From contig CP126122.1 in the NCBI GenBank assembly GCA_030123565.1, forward strand, positions 1,003,001-1,067,000: a stretch of DNA of 64,000 nucleotides. Reading direction: 5' to 3'. The notes under the pieces were generated by a model. The model ran no database searches, had not been told where the DNA came from, and worked only from the letters and a program-made list of their open reading frames with translations. How positions within the stretch are numbered: position 1 is the first letter of the stretch; each line of letters starts with the position of its first letter. Below, piece by piece: positions 36,039 through 43,173 of the stretch. Both the position numbers and the translations under genes were made by a program. The DNA comes from Nitrospira sp. GTDB taxonomy: Bacteria > Nitrospirota > Nitrospiria > Nitrospirales > Nitrospiraceae.

Positions 36039-36400
36039 AATAATGTAAGGAAGACTTCTAAGTAATCTTTCTGACACATGCCTTGCTGTTTCTGTGATGT
36101 GCGTGTCGTTCAGACCCTGACAATGCAACTGGGTCCGATCCGGCAGGGTGGAGGGATCAGTATAAACTCTTTGAAAATCGACGGGTTGAGTCCCATGGAG
36201 GTACGCTGCTGGTCTACGAAATCCTAAGAAAATACTCCCGACCTCCTTCGTCACGACGGAAAAGACTCCCGGTGCATTTTCCCTCGCTCACAAAGGGCCT
36301 GCAACAGCCACCCCGACGACTTCTTGCCGGAATTGAAGCGTCGACTGTGATGAGTTGAGCCGAACAGGCATTGATGAATTGCTCCATGAGGCCGAAGGTC
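36039..36400. repeat. Right part of the dispersed repeat split by IS481
   Basis: 36046-36254 aligns with 39075-39304: both contain the segments GGAAGACTTCT, ACACATGCCTTGCT (or CACATGCCTTGCT), GGAGGGATCAG, ACTCTTTG and a terminal ACTCCCGACC motif. With the IS481 element and one target copy removed, the two halves join to give the same order as the intact relative. No gene is supported in this stretch. Confidence 0.7.
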
Positions 36401-36664
36401 CTATTCGCTCTTTTTGAGTATGAGCTTCGGTGATTGAATGTCTCCCAACGCTACCGTGACCAGATCCCAACCAGCACGACCGTAGGTGTCAAGTGTGGCT
36501 TGTAACGTCAGCGCGTCGCTGGTCACTTCAACCACTTTGTATTGAATGCGTTTGATGTCCGCCGCGGATGAGAGATTCCGACTCCCCCAGAATGCCGTTC
36601 CGATATTGAACGCGATTAAAACACCCATTACCCCGACCCATCCCACTAATTGATGACGTGTCAT
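36401..36664 (-). CDS. Small membrane-anchored protein, DUF4177-like
   Basis: An 87-residue protein with one N-terminal hydrophobic helix (LVGWVGVMGVLIAFNIGTAF) followed by a soluble tail (IQYKVVEVTSDALTLQATLD, YGRAGWDLVTVALGDI). The KVVEV...LN-YGRAGWDLVTV pattern is that of small DUF4177-like domains. AAAGGAG lies 9 bases before the ATG. It stands alone among repeats and insertion sequences but looks intact. Confidence 0.65.
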   Translation of the reverse strand: MTRHQLVGWVGVMGVLIAFNIGTAFWGSRNLSSAADIKRIQYKVVEVTSDALTLQATLDTYGRAGWDLVTVALGDIQSPKLILKKSE

Positions 36665-37005
36665 CTGTGCGATCTCCTTTCAAGGTGCCCATCAAGATGT
36701 ACGATTTTCCATCCAGCCCCACAAGAGAATCGTACGTCTCCGGAACTGCGTTGTCACTATCTTGCGACCGACTGCCACAAGACACGGCCTGTTGGTTCGG
36801 GTGGGTTTTTGTAGGGGCGCAAAGCATGGACAAGGCATGTCACCCATTGCCGGGATATCGAGGCAGAGCGTCACGGAGGCACCGGGAGCTGTGCTCCATG
36901 GCATAGACGACAGTGAATTCGGCACATTAGACAAATAGGGCATGACGAGAACCAATCTGTGCCGTTCTTAAGCAGACCGATCAAAATCATGTAGGTTTCT
37001 AAGAA
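36665..37005. other. 341-base interval, nothing recognised
   Basis: No gene, hairpin or repeat that I can support, apart from the ribosome binding site of the small gene on the minus strand near 36675. The stretch ends at the stop codon of the interrupted gene described next. Confidence 0.4.
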
Positions 37006-37175
37006 TCAGCCACGAGCGACAGATTCTATCACCACTTCGATCTCAGCAAGCGCCGACAACTTTTCCGACGTCTTCACACCTTTGGAGTCAGCGAGATCCT
37101 TGCCATAAAAAGAGGTGGCTCCGGTTGGTTGGACAGCCTAGGCCATTCCTTAAGTGGCGCCTGGCGGATTGCTGA

Positions 37176-38006
37176 CTACGCGGCCGTGAGCTGTGTCGTC
37201 AGGTTGTCATAGTACACCTGGTCGGGCGTCTTGCCGTCAAGCGCCTGATGGGGCCGGGTCTGATTGTAGAATGTCAGGTAGCGCTCCAAGCCCTGGTGGG
37301 CTGCATTGACGGTGTCGTACTCGTGCAAATAGACCTCCTCGTATTTAATGCTCTTCTAGAGTCGCTCGACGAACACGTTGTCTCGCCAACACCCTTTTCC
37401 GTCCATGCTGATCTGGATGCCGTGCTGGGTGAGCAGTCCGGTGAATTCGTGGCTGGTGAATTGGCACCCTTGGTCAGTATTGAAGATGGTCGGAAGGCCG
37501 TGCCGGGTAATCGCCTCCTGCACCGCGTCCAGACAGAAGTCAGTCGTGAGCGTGTTGGAGAGTCGCCAGGCCAGCACCCGGCGACTGGCCCAGTCGAGCA
37601 CGGCGAACAAATAGACGAAGCCCCGTGCCATCGGAATGTAGGTGATATCCGCCGCCCAGACCTGATTGGGACGACGGATCGTGAGATCGCGGAGGAGATA
37701 CGGATAGATGGTGTGGGCCGGATGCCGCTGGCTAAGGTGCGGCTTGCGATACAGGGCCTCAATCCCCATGCGGCGCATCAATGTCGCCACATGCCGCCGT
37801 CCGATGGTTCGGCCCTCTTGCCGCAAGAGATCGCGCAGCATGCGGGCGCCGGCAAACGGATGAAGCAGGTGGAGTTCATCCAGCCGACGCATCAGCGCCA
37901 GCTCCGTCCCTGACACCGGCGTCGGCTGGTAGTAGGCCGTCGAGCGAGACAACCCGAGGAGCTGACATTGCCGAACGACTGGCAGGGCATGGGTTCGGTT
38001 GATCAT
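37176..38006 (-). pseudogene. IS3 OrfB transposase, broken by an amber codon
   Basis: DDE integrase-core protein. The first 216 residues run from MINRTHALPVV to DNVFVERL and include VWAADITYIPM (first Asp), FNTDQGCQFTSHEF (second Asp) and WRDNVFVERL (catalytic Glu). A TAG at 37356-37358 stands where relatives have Trp (VERLWKSIKYEE). Beyond it the frame stays open to the natural stop at 37176-37178 with the usual C-terminus (YNQTRPHQALDGKTP). A single G-to-A change explains this. The ATG overlaps the OrfA stop (ATGA). Confidence 0.85.
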
Positions 38007-38302
38007 CGCTTTGCGCTCAACAATCCCGCCTTGATGAGCGCCCCTTCTAAAAAATCATTCTCCAGGGCCAGTTGGCCAATTTTGGCGTGGAGGGTCTTGA
38101 GATCCGGCGTGTCCGCTGTCGGCGTGGTCCCGCCAAAGACAGCGGCGGCCCGCGCCAGCAATTGTTGCTTCCATTCGGTGATCTGCGTGGGATGGACTTG
38201 AAACTGCTCGGCTAATTCGGCCAGCGTTTTGTCGCCTTTGACTGCCGCCAAAGCCACCTGGGCCTTAAACGTGGCTCCGTGATTCCGTCTTGTCCTCTTC
38301 AT
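38003..38302 (-). CDS. IS3-family OrfA (transposase helix-turn-helix protein)
   Basis: A 99-residue protein with the IS3 OrfA pattern: HGATFKAQVALAAVKGDKTL, then the helix-turn-helix LAELAEQFQVHPTQITEWK and a leucine-rich coiled coil (LHAKIGQLALENDFLEGAL). ATG 38302 has AGGAG about 8 bases upstream. Its stop overlaps the OrfB start, so OrfB is made by coupled translation or frameshifting. Confidence 0.88.
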   Translation of the reverse strand: MKRTRRNHGATFKAQVALAAVKGDKTLAELAEQFQVHPTQITEWKQQLLARAAAVFGGTTPTADTPDLKTLHAKIGQLALENDFLEGALIKAGLLSAKR

Positions 38303-38556
38303 TGCCTCGCTCCTCTCGTCTGCCACCCCTCGGTGAGGTGGGCGAAGCCAGGCTACCACTTACCACACTGTCCGAATTTCCGGAGCCCCCTCTAAATTCC
38401 AGCAGAGGGATTAACACGCGGCACCCATTTCGCAGATGTTCGTCGAAGGTAAAGCGACGCCATGCGGAGCGGACCCTATTCCGCGCCTCGCGTGCATAGA
38501 GCGGATCGGAGGGATCGGGACGGCTCAGTTTTGCCATCGCCCGCTCCAGCGATACA

Positions 38557-38664
38557 CCTAGGGAAGCTCTGATTAATTCCCGATTTTGATCAGTCGGCAT
38601 CTAAAACACAGGGAATCTAACTCATCGCTGTCTGGAACTTCGAATTAATCAGACCTTCCCTAGG
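38557..38664. mobile_element. IS5-type MITE, about 100 bases, with CTAG duplication
   Basis: Two 23-base arms (38557-38579 and 38642-38664) are inverted copies with one mismatch. CTAG flanks each tip (38558-38561 and 38660-38663). The tips GGAAG-TCTGATTAATTC and the YTAR-type four-base target duplication are as expected for the IS5 group. There is no coding capacity between the arms. It lies in frame within the start of the interrupted gene. Confidence 0.7.
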
Positions 38665-38803
38665 CTGAAGCGACCCCCTACGTTCTGCATAATGCCTCTT
38701 CTAGGAAAGCCGAAGGAGAGACAGGAAGTCGGTACATCCTAAGGTTCCGGAGTCTTTGTTCAGCTTATCTCGCAGCTTTCAATGTGTGCAGGAATATGAG
38801 AAA

Positions 38804-39304
38804 TAAAAGAGGTCGGGAGTTCTTTGTTTTGACCAATGCGCGGCGGACAAAGCTGGCGATCCGAGCGGAGGACTGGCAATGGTCGCGTCCGGGTGGCGAA
38901 AACAAGGGGACGTGCAACTGACAATCTGGCTCAGTATGGTCGGTGCAGGGTTTTTGGGAAAGACTTTCGGCCCTTGTTCCTGTATTGCTTTCGATACCAC
39001 CGATATTCTTTTAGATACAGTTTCCTCTCCTGAATTCTCCTCCAGTATTAATACGTCCATTCGTATCGGTTGAATAACCCAAGGAAGACTTCTTATTAAT
39101 TTTTCCGGCACATGCCTTGCTCCTCTGCTCTTTCACTGACATGCGTCTCGTTCAGATCCTGACGCTGCAATTGTGTCCGGTCCGGCAGGACGGAGGGATC
39201 AGCATGGACTCTTTGCAAATCGGCAGGTTGCATTCCACGGAGGTACGCGGTTGGCCTACGAGATCCTACGAAATCCAAAGAAAAGACTCCCGACCCCTTC
39301 GTTG
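38804..39304. repeat. Dispersed repeat bounded by inverted GGTCGGGAGT motifs, intact copy
   Basis: The left end reads AAAAGAGGTCGGGAGT with CTTTG following (38806-38826); the right end is its inverted counterpart ACTCCCGACCCCTTCG (39285-39300). Internal sequence matches 34748-34891 plus 36046-36254. Shorter copies of the end motif are at 42251-42280 and 42402-42430. The mix of inverted ends and several copies fits a REP/BIME-like or non-autonomous mobile sequence. Confidence 0.6.
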
Positions 39305-39620
39305 ATCCCTGTCGATGTTTTTGAATTGCTCAATGCGACTTGGAACAATTTGACCGCGGAGCAATGACAGAGGCCAACCGGTTCACTTCACTAAGGTTTC
39401 GAAACAACAGGTGTGAGTTGCTTCCTGATTAGCTCACTTGGGAGCCTCCTGAGTGCCACCTAACAGACCGATGAAACTGACGGTCGCCTTCGGCGCTCGC
39501 TGCTTATCGGCAAGGAATTGGACAACAGGGATTAAATGGACATCTTTGAGAAATATCTGAATAGCGTCCCTCTAAAATAACCTCCTGAGGATTCAGATTC
39601 TTTTCGTCTCCGCGTGGGGA

Positions 39621-39719
39621 GTAAGGACAGGCTGGTTTTTTCGGTTCAATCCGTAGGCCACGTCGCAATCAACTCCCCGGTGCCGATGCCAGAGTGCAAA
39701 GTGGCCTGTCCTCCCTTAC
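39621..39719. repeat. Palindromic GGACAGGC repeat, copy A
   Basis: About 99 bases starting GTAAGGACAGGCTGG and ending GCCTGTCCTCCCTTAC, so the ends are inverted. Between them lie TTCAATCCG and GTGCAAAGTG, which recur in copies B (40764-40850) and C (42108-42198). It lies just upstream of the decayed alpha/beta hydrolase. Confidence 0.7.
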
Positions 39720-39763
39720 GTTCAGGCCGATTGGGTCGCTGGCCTACAAGGAAACAAGAAGAC

Positions 39764-40160
39764 ATGGCCACCGCAAGGGTCAACGGCGTGCGGCTGTTCT
39801 ATGATCTCCACGGCGGCGGGGCGGTTCCGCTGGTCTTAGTCCATGGGTCGTGGGCTCGATTGCCGCGTGAACTGAAGCAGACTCTGATCGACAACGCGCC
39901 GACGTTTCTCGATGAGTCAAAAGATCCTGAGCAACGCGTCTTCGACCTCGAGTGGGTACGGGACTTTTCCCAGCCGACCGGCCTTACGCTGGGCGATCAG
40001 AGCCCGCTCATCTTCGAGCCCGTCGTTGAGAACCTGGTTAAAGCCATGCCCCATGCAGAAGTGCTGACGTTTCCGGGGGCTGAACACATCCCCCATGTCA
40101 CCCACCCTGACGCGTATGCCGAGGCCCATTCTTGCCTTTGTCCGCAAACACTCCACATAA
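39764..40160 (+). pseudogene. Alpha/beta hydrolase, internal deletion and frameshift
   Basis: The 5' part encodes a normal start (TARVNGVRLFYDLHG, LVLVHGSWA). It then jumps to the C-terminal cap and histidine region (LPRELKQTLIDNAPTF, MPHAEVLTFPGAEHIPH). The nucleophile elbow GHSxGG and the core strands around it are missing, so an internal segment of roughly 100 residues has been lost in frame. Near the end, one extra C in GAGGCCCATTCTTG shifts the frame; without it the protein ends AILAFVRKHST at TAA 40158-40160. The product would be inactive. Confidence 0.7.
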
Positions 40161-40362
40161 TCGCTCGATTGGGGCAATCACCTCTGTATTATGAAAGCCT
40201 GGCGTGTAAGGTTGTCGGGCGAGGCAATCGACGCTGAGAGGACCTCGTTAAGAACGAATCTCGACCCTTCGACCCTTTCCAGTACTTGCAGCGGACGGGC
40301 CAGAAGCAGCGCGACGCTCACGCGGACTGTTCTGCCACTTCTCGCCAGAAGGAGACTCTGCC

Positions 40363-40734
40363 ATGAGGACGAAAACACTCTATGAACGTCTTGGCGGCTA
40401 TGATGCCATCACTGCAGTGACCAACGACCTGCTGCCGCGACTACAGGCCGACCCGCAACTGGCTCGCTTCTGGCAACACCGAGGAGAGGACGGGGTCAAA
40501 CGGGAAAAGCAGCTCCTGATTGATTTTCTGTGTTCGAGCTCGGGCGGTCCGATGTACTACACCGGACGAGACATGAAGCTCTCCCACAAGGGAATGCACA
40601 TCAGCGAGCGTGATTGGTCGGCATTCTTGGGGCATCTCCATGCCACGCTGGAGGCCTTTCACGTCCCTCAGGCTGAGCGTGATGAGGTCGTCGCATTTGT
40701 ACAAAGCACGAAACCGGACATCGTCGAAGCGTAG
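40363..40734 (+). CDS. Truncated haemoglobin, group I
   Basis: A 123-residue heme protein with the 2-on-2 globin pattern: TLYERLGGYDAITAV, the glycine pair in SSGGPMYYTGRDM, and the proximal His in LSHKGMHIS. The end EVVAFVQSTKPDIVEA is usual for the family. Group I members bind oxygen and detoxify nitric oxide, which would suit a nitrogen-cycle organism, but that role is inference. AAGGAG precedes the ATG. It looks intact although flanked by repeats and decayed genes. Confidence 0.88.
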   Translation: MRTKTLYERLGGYDAITAVTNDLLPRLQADPQLARFWQHRGEDGVKREKQLLIDFLCSSSGGPMYYTGRDMKLSHKGMHISERDWSAFLGHLHATLEAFHVPQAERDEVVAFVQSTKPDIVEA

Positions 40735-40763
40735 ACGGAGGCATAACATGCGAGGCGGATTAC

Positions 40764-40850
40764 GGGGGCAGGCTGGTTATTCGATTCAATCCGATGGCCG
40801 ACTGGCGATCGAGCACCCACCGCTGCAATAGTACAAAGTAGCCTATCCCC
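40764..40850. repeat. Palindromic GGGGCAGGC repeat, copy B
   Basis: Starts CGGGGGCAGGCTGG, ends AGTAGCCTATCCCC, with TCGATTCAATCCGATGGCC inside. It lies about 30 bases after the truncated haemoglobin stop and matches copies A and C. Confidence 0.65.
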
Positions 40851-41032
40851 TTATTCCTGAAGGTTCCCATAATAGCCAGCGGCTCATTAAGAGCCTGGAA
40901 TACCCGAGCCCGCTGGAGTTCGAGCGGCGGATCAGTGACTCTTAACCTGGCGTCCACGAAATCAAGGCCAGCTCAGGCGTCATTTCTAGGATTTAGCGAC
41001 GCCGCCTGGCCTGACAAGAAAGGGGTGTCACA

Positions 41033-42073
41033 ATGCCAAAGCCAAAACAGAAGGATGAAGTCACGGAAAAGTTTCGAGAGCGGGTGATTCAGTTTGCTGC
41101 GGATCTTGACATCTTGGATGAGGTGGAAGAACGGCAAAGAAGGGAAGAGGAAGAATTCCGGGAACTGCTCTCCAATTTCAAGGGACGTGTCAAATCCTTT
41201 AAGCATTCCACCGAATCCTTGGCTCCGGTCAATGAGGAAACCAGTAGGCAAGCGCAAGAGTTTCGAGGCATGGTCAGTACGTTTATGTCTCAGACCAAAA
41301 AATCCCAGGAGGCACTCTCAGAGCTAGACGAGGAGGAAGAAGAAGATCAACAGTTCGCAGAAACGGCGAGAGATTTCATCAAGGAGTTCGAGTCGGCCAT
41401 CACCAAGTTTCAGGACCAACTCAAGGACGTTCTTGACAGCCCGCTTCAATCCGGCGGCAATCCAGTGAATCCACTGGAGATATTTCCCCGTTTGAAGGAT
41501 ATCTTCTTTGAAGAAACGGACAGATTCGCCCAGATGGTCAGCGCTTTCGGGCAAGCATTGACGGGAGTAGACTTTACCGGCATGCCTCTCAATGAGCGCG
41601 AAGCCCTGTTGAAAAGTTACGAAGACCTCATCAAAAGTTTGGAGGATCTGATCAAGAGCTTTAAAGAAGTGCATGATCTGAATCGTGCAATTAGAGAAGA
41701 CCCGGTGAAGAAGAGGGAGGAACTGCTTAAGAGCCAGGAGGATCTGATAAAAAGCTACCTGGAATTGATCGAGCTCTTTAAAAAATTGAGGAGCAATCCA
41801 CGGCAGAAAAGAGAGGAATTCCTCAAAAGCATCCAAGACCTCCTCAAGAGCGTGGAAGATCTGCTCAAGAGTGCCGACGATCTCCAGAAGAAGCCCATTG
41901 TGGACGAGGAAGCGCTCCTGAAGAGCCTCGAAGAGCTGATTAAGAGCCTTGGTGATCTGGAGAACAGTGCGACCGACCGCACGTACAGGCCACTACGTGA
42001 GCGGGAAGCCCTGTTGAAGAGCGAGGAAGATTTGCTCAAGAGTGAGCGAGAACTTTCTGGGACGCCAACGTAA
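41033..42073 (+). CDS. Heptad-repeat coiled-coil protein (LhKSxED repeats)
   Basis: A 346-residue, highly charged, almost purely helical protein without signal or membrane segment. Residues 1-110 form an acidic coiled coil (EVEERQRREEEEFRELL). After a linker with a Pro/Gly break (SPLQSGGNPVNPLEIFPRLK), residues about 190-345 carry five tandem units of about 32 residues, each headed by a variant of REALLKSxEDLIKS, giving about 13 heptads of the form L-h-K-S-x-E-D. The repeats differ in codons, so they are old. AAAGGGG precedes the ATG. No family is recognised. Confidence 0.75.
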   Translation: MPKPKQKDEVTEKFRERVIQFAADLDILDEVEERQRREEEEFRELLSNFKGRVKSFKHSTESLAPVNEETSRQAQEFRGMVSTFMSQTKKSQEALSELDEEEEEDQQFAETARDFIKEFESAITKFQDQLKDVLDSPLQSGGNPVNPLEIFPRLKDIFFEETDRFAQMVSAFGQALTGVDFTGMPLNEREALLKSYEDLIKSLEDLIKSFKEVHDLNRAIREDPVKKREELLKSQEDLIKSYLELIELFKKLRSNPRQKREEFLKSIQDLLKSVEDLLKSADDLQKKPIVDEEALLKSLEELIKSLGDLENSATDRTYRPLREREALLKSEEDLLKSERELSGTPT

Positions 42074-42107
42074 CTTCTAACCTCTCAAGAAGGAGGCGGG
42101 ACACATC

Positions 42108-42198
42108 GGGGGACAGGCTGATTTCTCGATTCGTATCCGATAGCCGAAGAGCCATCGACTCCTTTGTCGACTCCAAAGCACAAAGTTGCCTGTCCCCT
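42108..42198. repeat. Palindromic GGGGACAGGC repeat, copy C
   Basis: Starts GGGGGACAGGCTGATT, ends GTTGCCTGTCCCC, about 91 bases. The inner TCTCGATTC and CAAAGTTGCC match copies A and B. It lies 35 bases after the heptad-repeat gene. Confidence 0.7.
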
Positions 42199-42789
42199 AT
42201 TGCTGTTCCACGTTTCCTGCTGTTGGCCGATGCCCCCACCGTTGGAGACGAAAAGGGTCGGGAGTCTTTGTTTTGGCGAAATACGCGGCCGGCAAAGCCG
42301 GTTGCCTGAGCGAATAACCGGCAAGGGCCGAGTCTGTGGCCGGTGCAGCGCTCTGACAAAAACTGTAAACCTCCTTCTCTGATGCGACTGGTCTGGGAGA
42401 ATAAATGGGGTCGGGGAGTCTTTTCTTGACACATGCTCGGCTCCGAGCAGAAACCCTCTCGCCGGTCCTCGATCTCCGCCACGGGCTAGGCTTTGGTGTC
42501 GGGCGGCTCGCTGAATTGATTGTAATCTCGTCTCGCCAATCCTCAAATTTCAAGAAATCTCTCTTGAAATTTCGTGAATCGCGAGATTTCGTCACGCTGT
42601 CGATCTCTCGAAGGCCATATAACCGATCGTTTTTCATAACACGTCCGAATCCAATGGCCATGGCATCAGCTGTGCAGAAGCGGTTCCGCATCCTTGGGGA
42701 GGTCCGAAGGAGAACAGACGCATGAAGATTCCAGGCCGACGAGCGCCCGTGCTGCTGAGTCATGATCGACGGCCAATCCTGTGGGGGCG

Positions 42790-42990
42790 AAGGGGGCGAA
42801 TCCACACGAGCGGGCGATGGATCTCCGCAAATTTCTCGGGCTCTCACACGATGTGCGGAAGGGCTACCAGAATATTCGGTCAGGTTCACGGTGCAGGCCG
42901 ATGCCTCGGCAGAGGCACTGCGAGAGCTGTGTCGGTGTGGATTTCAACCGAGAAGCAGTGGAAGGTTGCCCACAGACATCATCAGGTATG
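42790..42990 (+). pseudogene. Probable OsmC-family remnant with frameshifts
   Basis: One frame gives RAMDLRKFLGLSHDVRKGY then QNIR. After a one-base shift near 42875 the next frame gives VRFTVQADASAEALRELC. Together these resemble the middle and C-terminal part of OsmC-like hydroperoxide-reductase proteins (LRGFLGL...KGYQNIRV-F-V-ADA). The 5' half and the conserved end are missing. The call rests on memory of family sequence and is tentative. Confidence 0.4.
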
Positions 42991-43173
42991 CCCATAATTT
43001 CGGATGATGCGCCGCAAGAGCATCGCCGGAGCAATCGTCGGGAGGGAATCATGATCAAGCGAATTTCAGCGTTCATCTATGGATCAGTTTGCTACGGGAT
43101 AGCGCCCCTTACCATCACTACCCGACGGTCCAATCAATTGCACTCTGCGCCGGAGAGCGGAAGGAGGCACGTC

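Larger units (their letters stand above)
37111..38393 (-). mobile_element. IS3-family insertion sequence with terminal repeats and AAA target duplication
   Basis: A 1283-base element with 26-base imperfect terminal inverted repeats (37111-37136 and 38368-38393, sharing GGCTCCGG and GGACAG). It is flanked by AAA (37108-37110 and 38394-38396). It encodes OrfA and OrfB in overlapping frames on the minus strand. OrfB has an in-frame stop, so this copy probably cannot move by itself. Confidence 0.85.
37006..38690 (-). pseudogene. Small gene interrupted by an IS3 element and a MITE
   Basis: Reading the minus strand, ATG 38690 starts 9 codons (MQNVGGRFS), then a MITE is inserted at CTAG. The frame resumes after it as LGVSLERAMAKLSRPDP and runs to LIPLLEF at 38394. 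The IS3 element follows, and the frame resumes at 37107 as YGKDLADSKGVKTSEK, ending at TGA 37006-37008. Removing the IS with one AAA copy and the MITE with one CTAG copy gives a single uninterrupted 98-residue frame (9 + 56 + 33). AAGAGG lies 4 bases before the ATG. The protein is basic in the middle (REARNRVRSAWRRFTFDEH); function unknown. Confidence 0.75.
38691..39763. other. 1.07-kb interval with repeats and no intact gene
   Basis: Contains the intact 500-base dispersed repeat (38804-39304) and a palindromic GGACAGGC repeat (39621-39719), which are listed separately. The remaining parts (38691-38803, 39305-39620) show no supportable gene; short open frames lack ribosome binding sites. Confidence 0.5.
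42074..43173. other. 1.1-kb interval with repeats and a gene remnant
   Basis: Holds repeat copy C (42108-42198), two GGTCGGGAGT end motifs (42251-42280, 42402-42430) and a probable OsmC-family remnant (42790-42990). The long open frames on either strand here are Arg/Pro/Ser-rich and lack ribosome binding sites, so I do not call them. Confidence 0.5.

Noticed and set aside
42197..42889. 230-codon minus-strand open frame
   Set aside because: Arg/Ser/Pro-rich, no ribosome binding site, runs across repeats and an OsmC-like remnant on the other strand.
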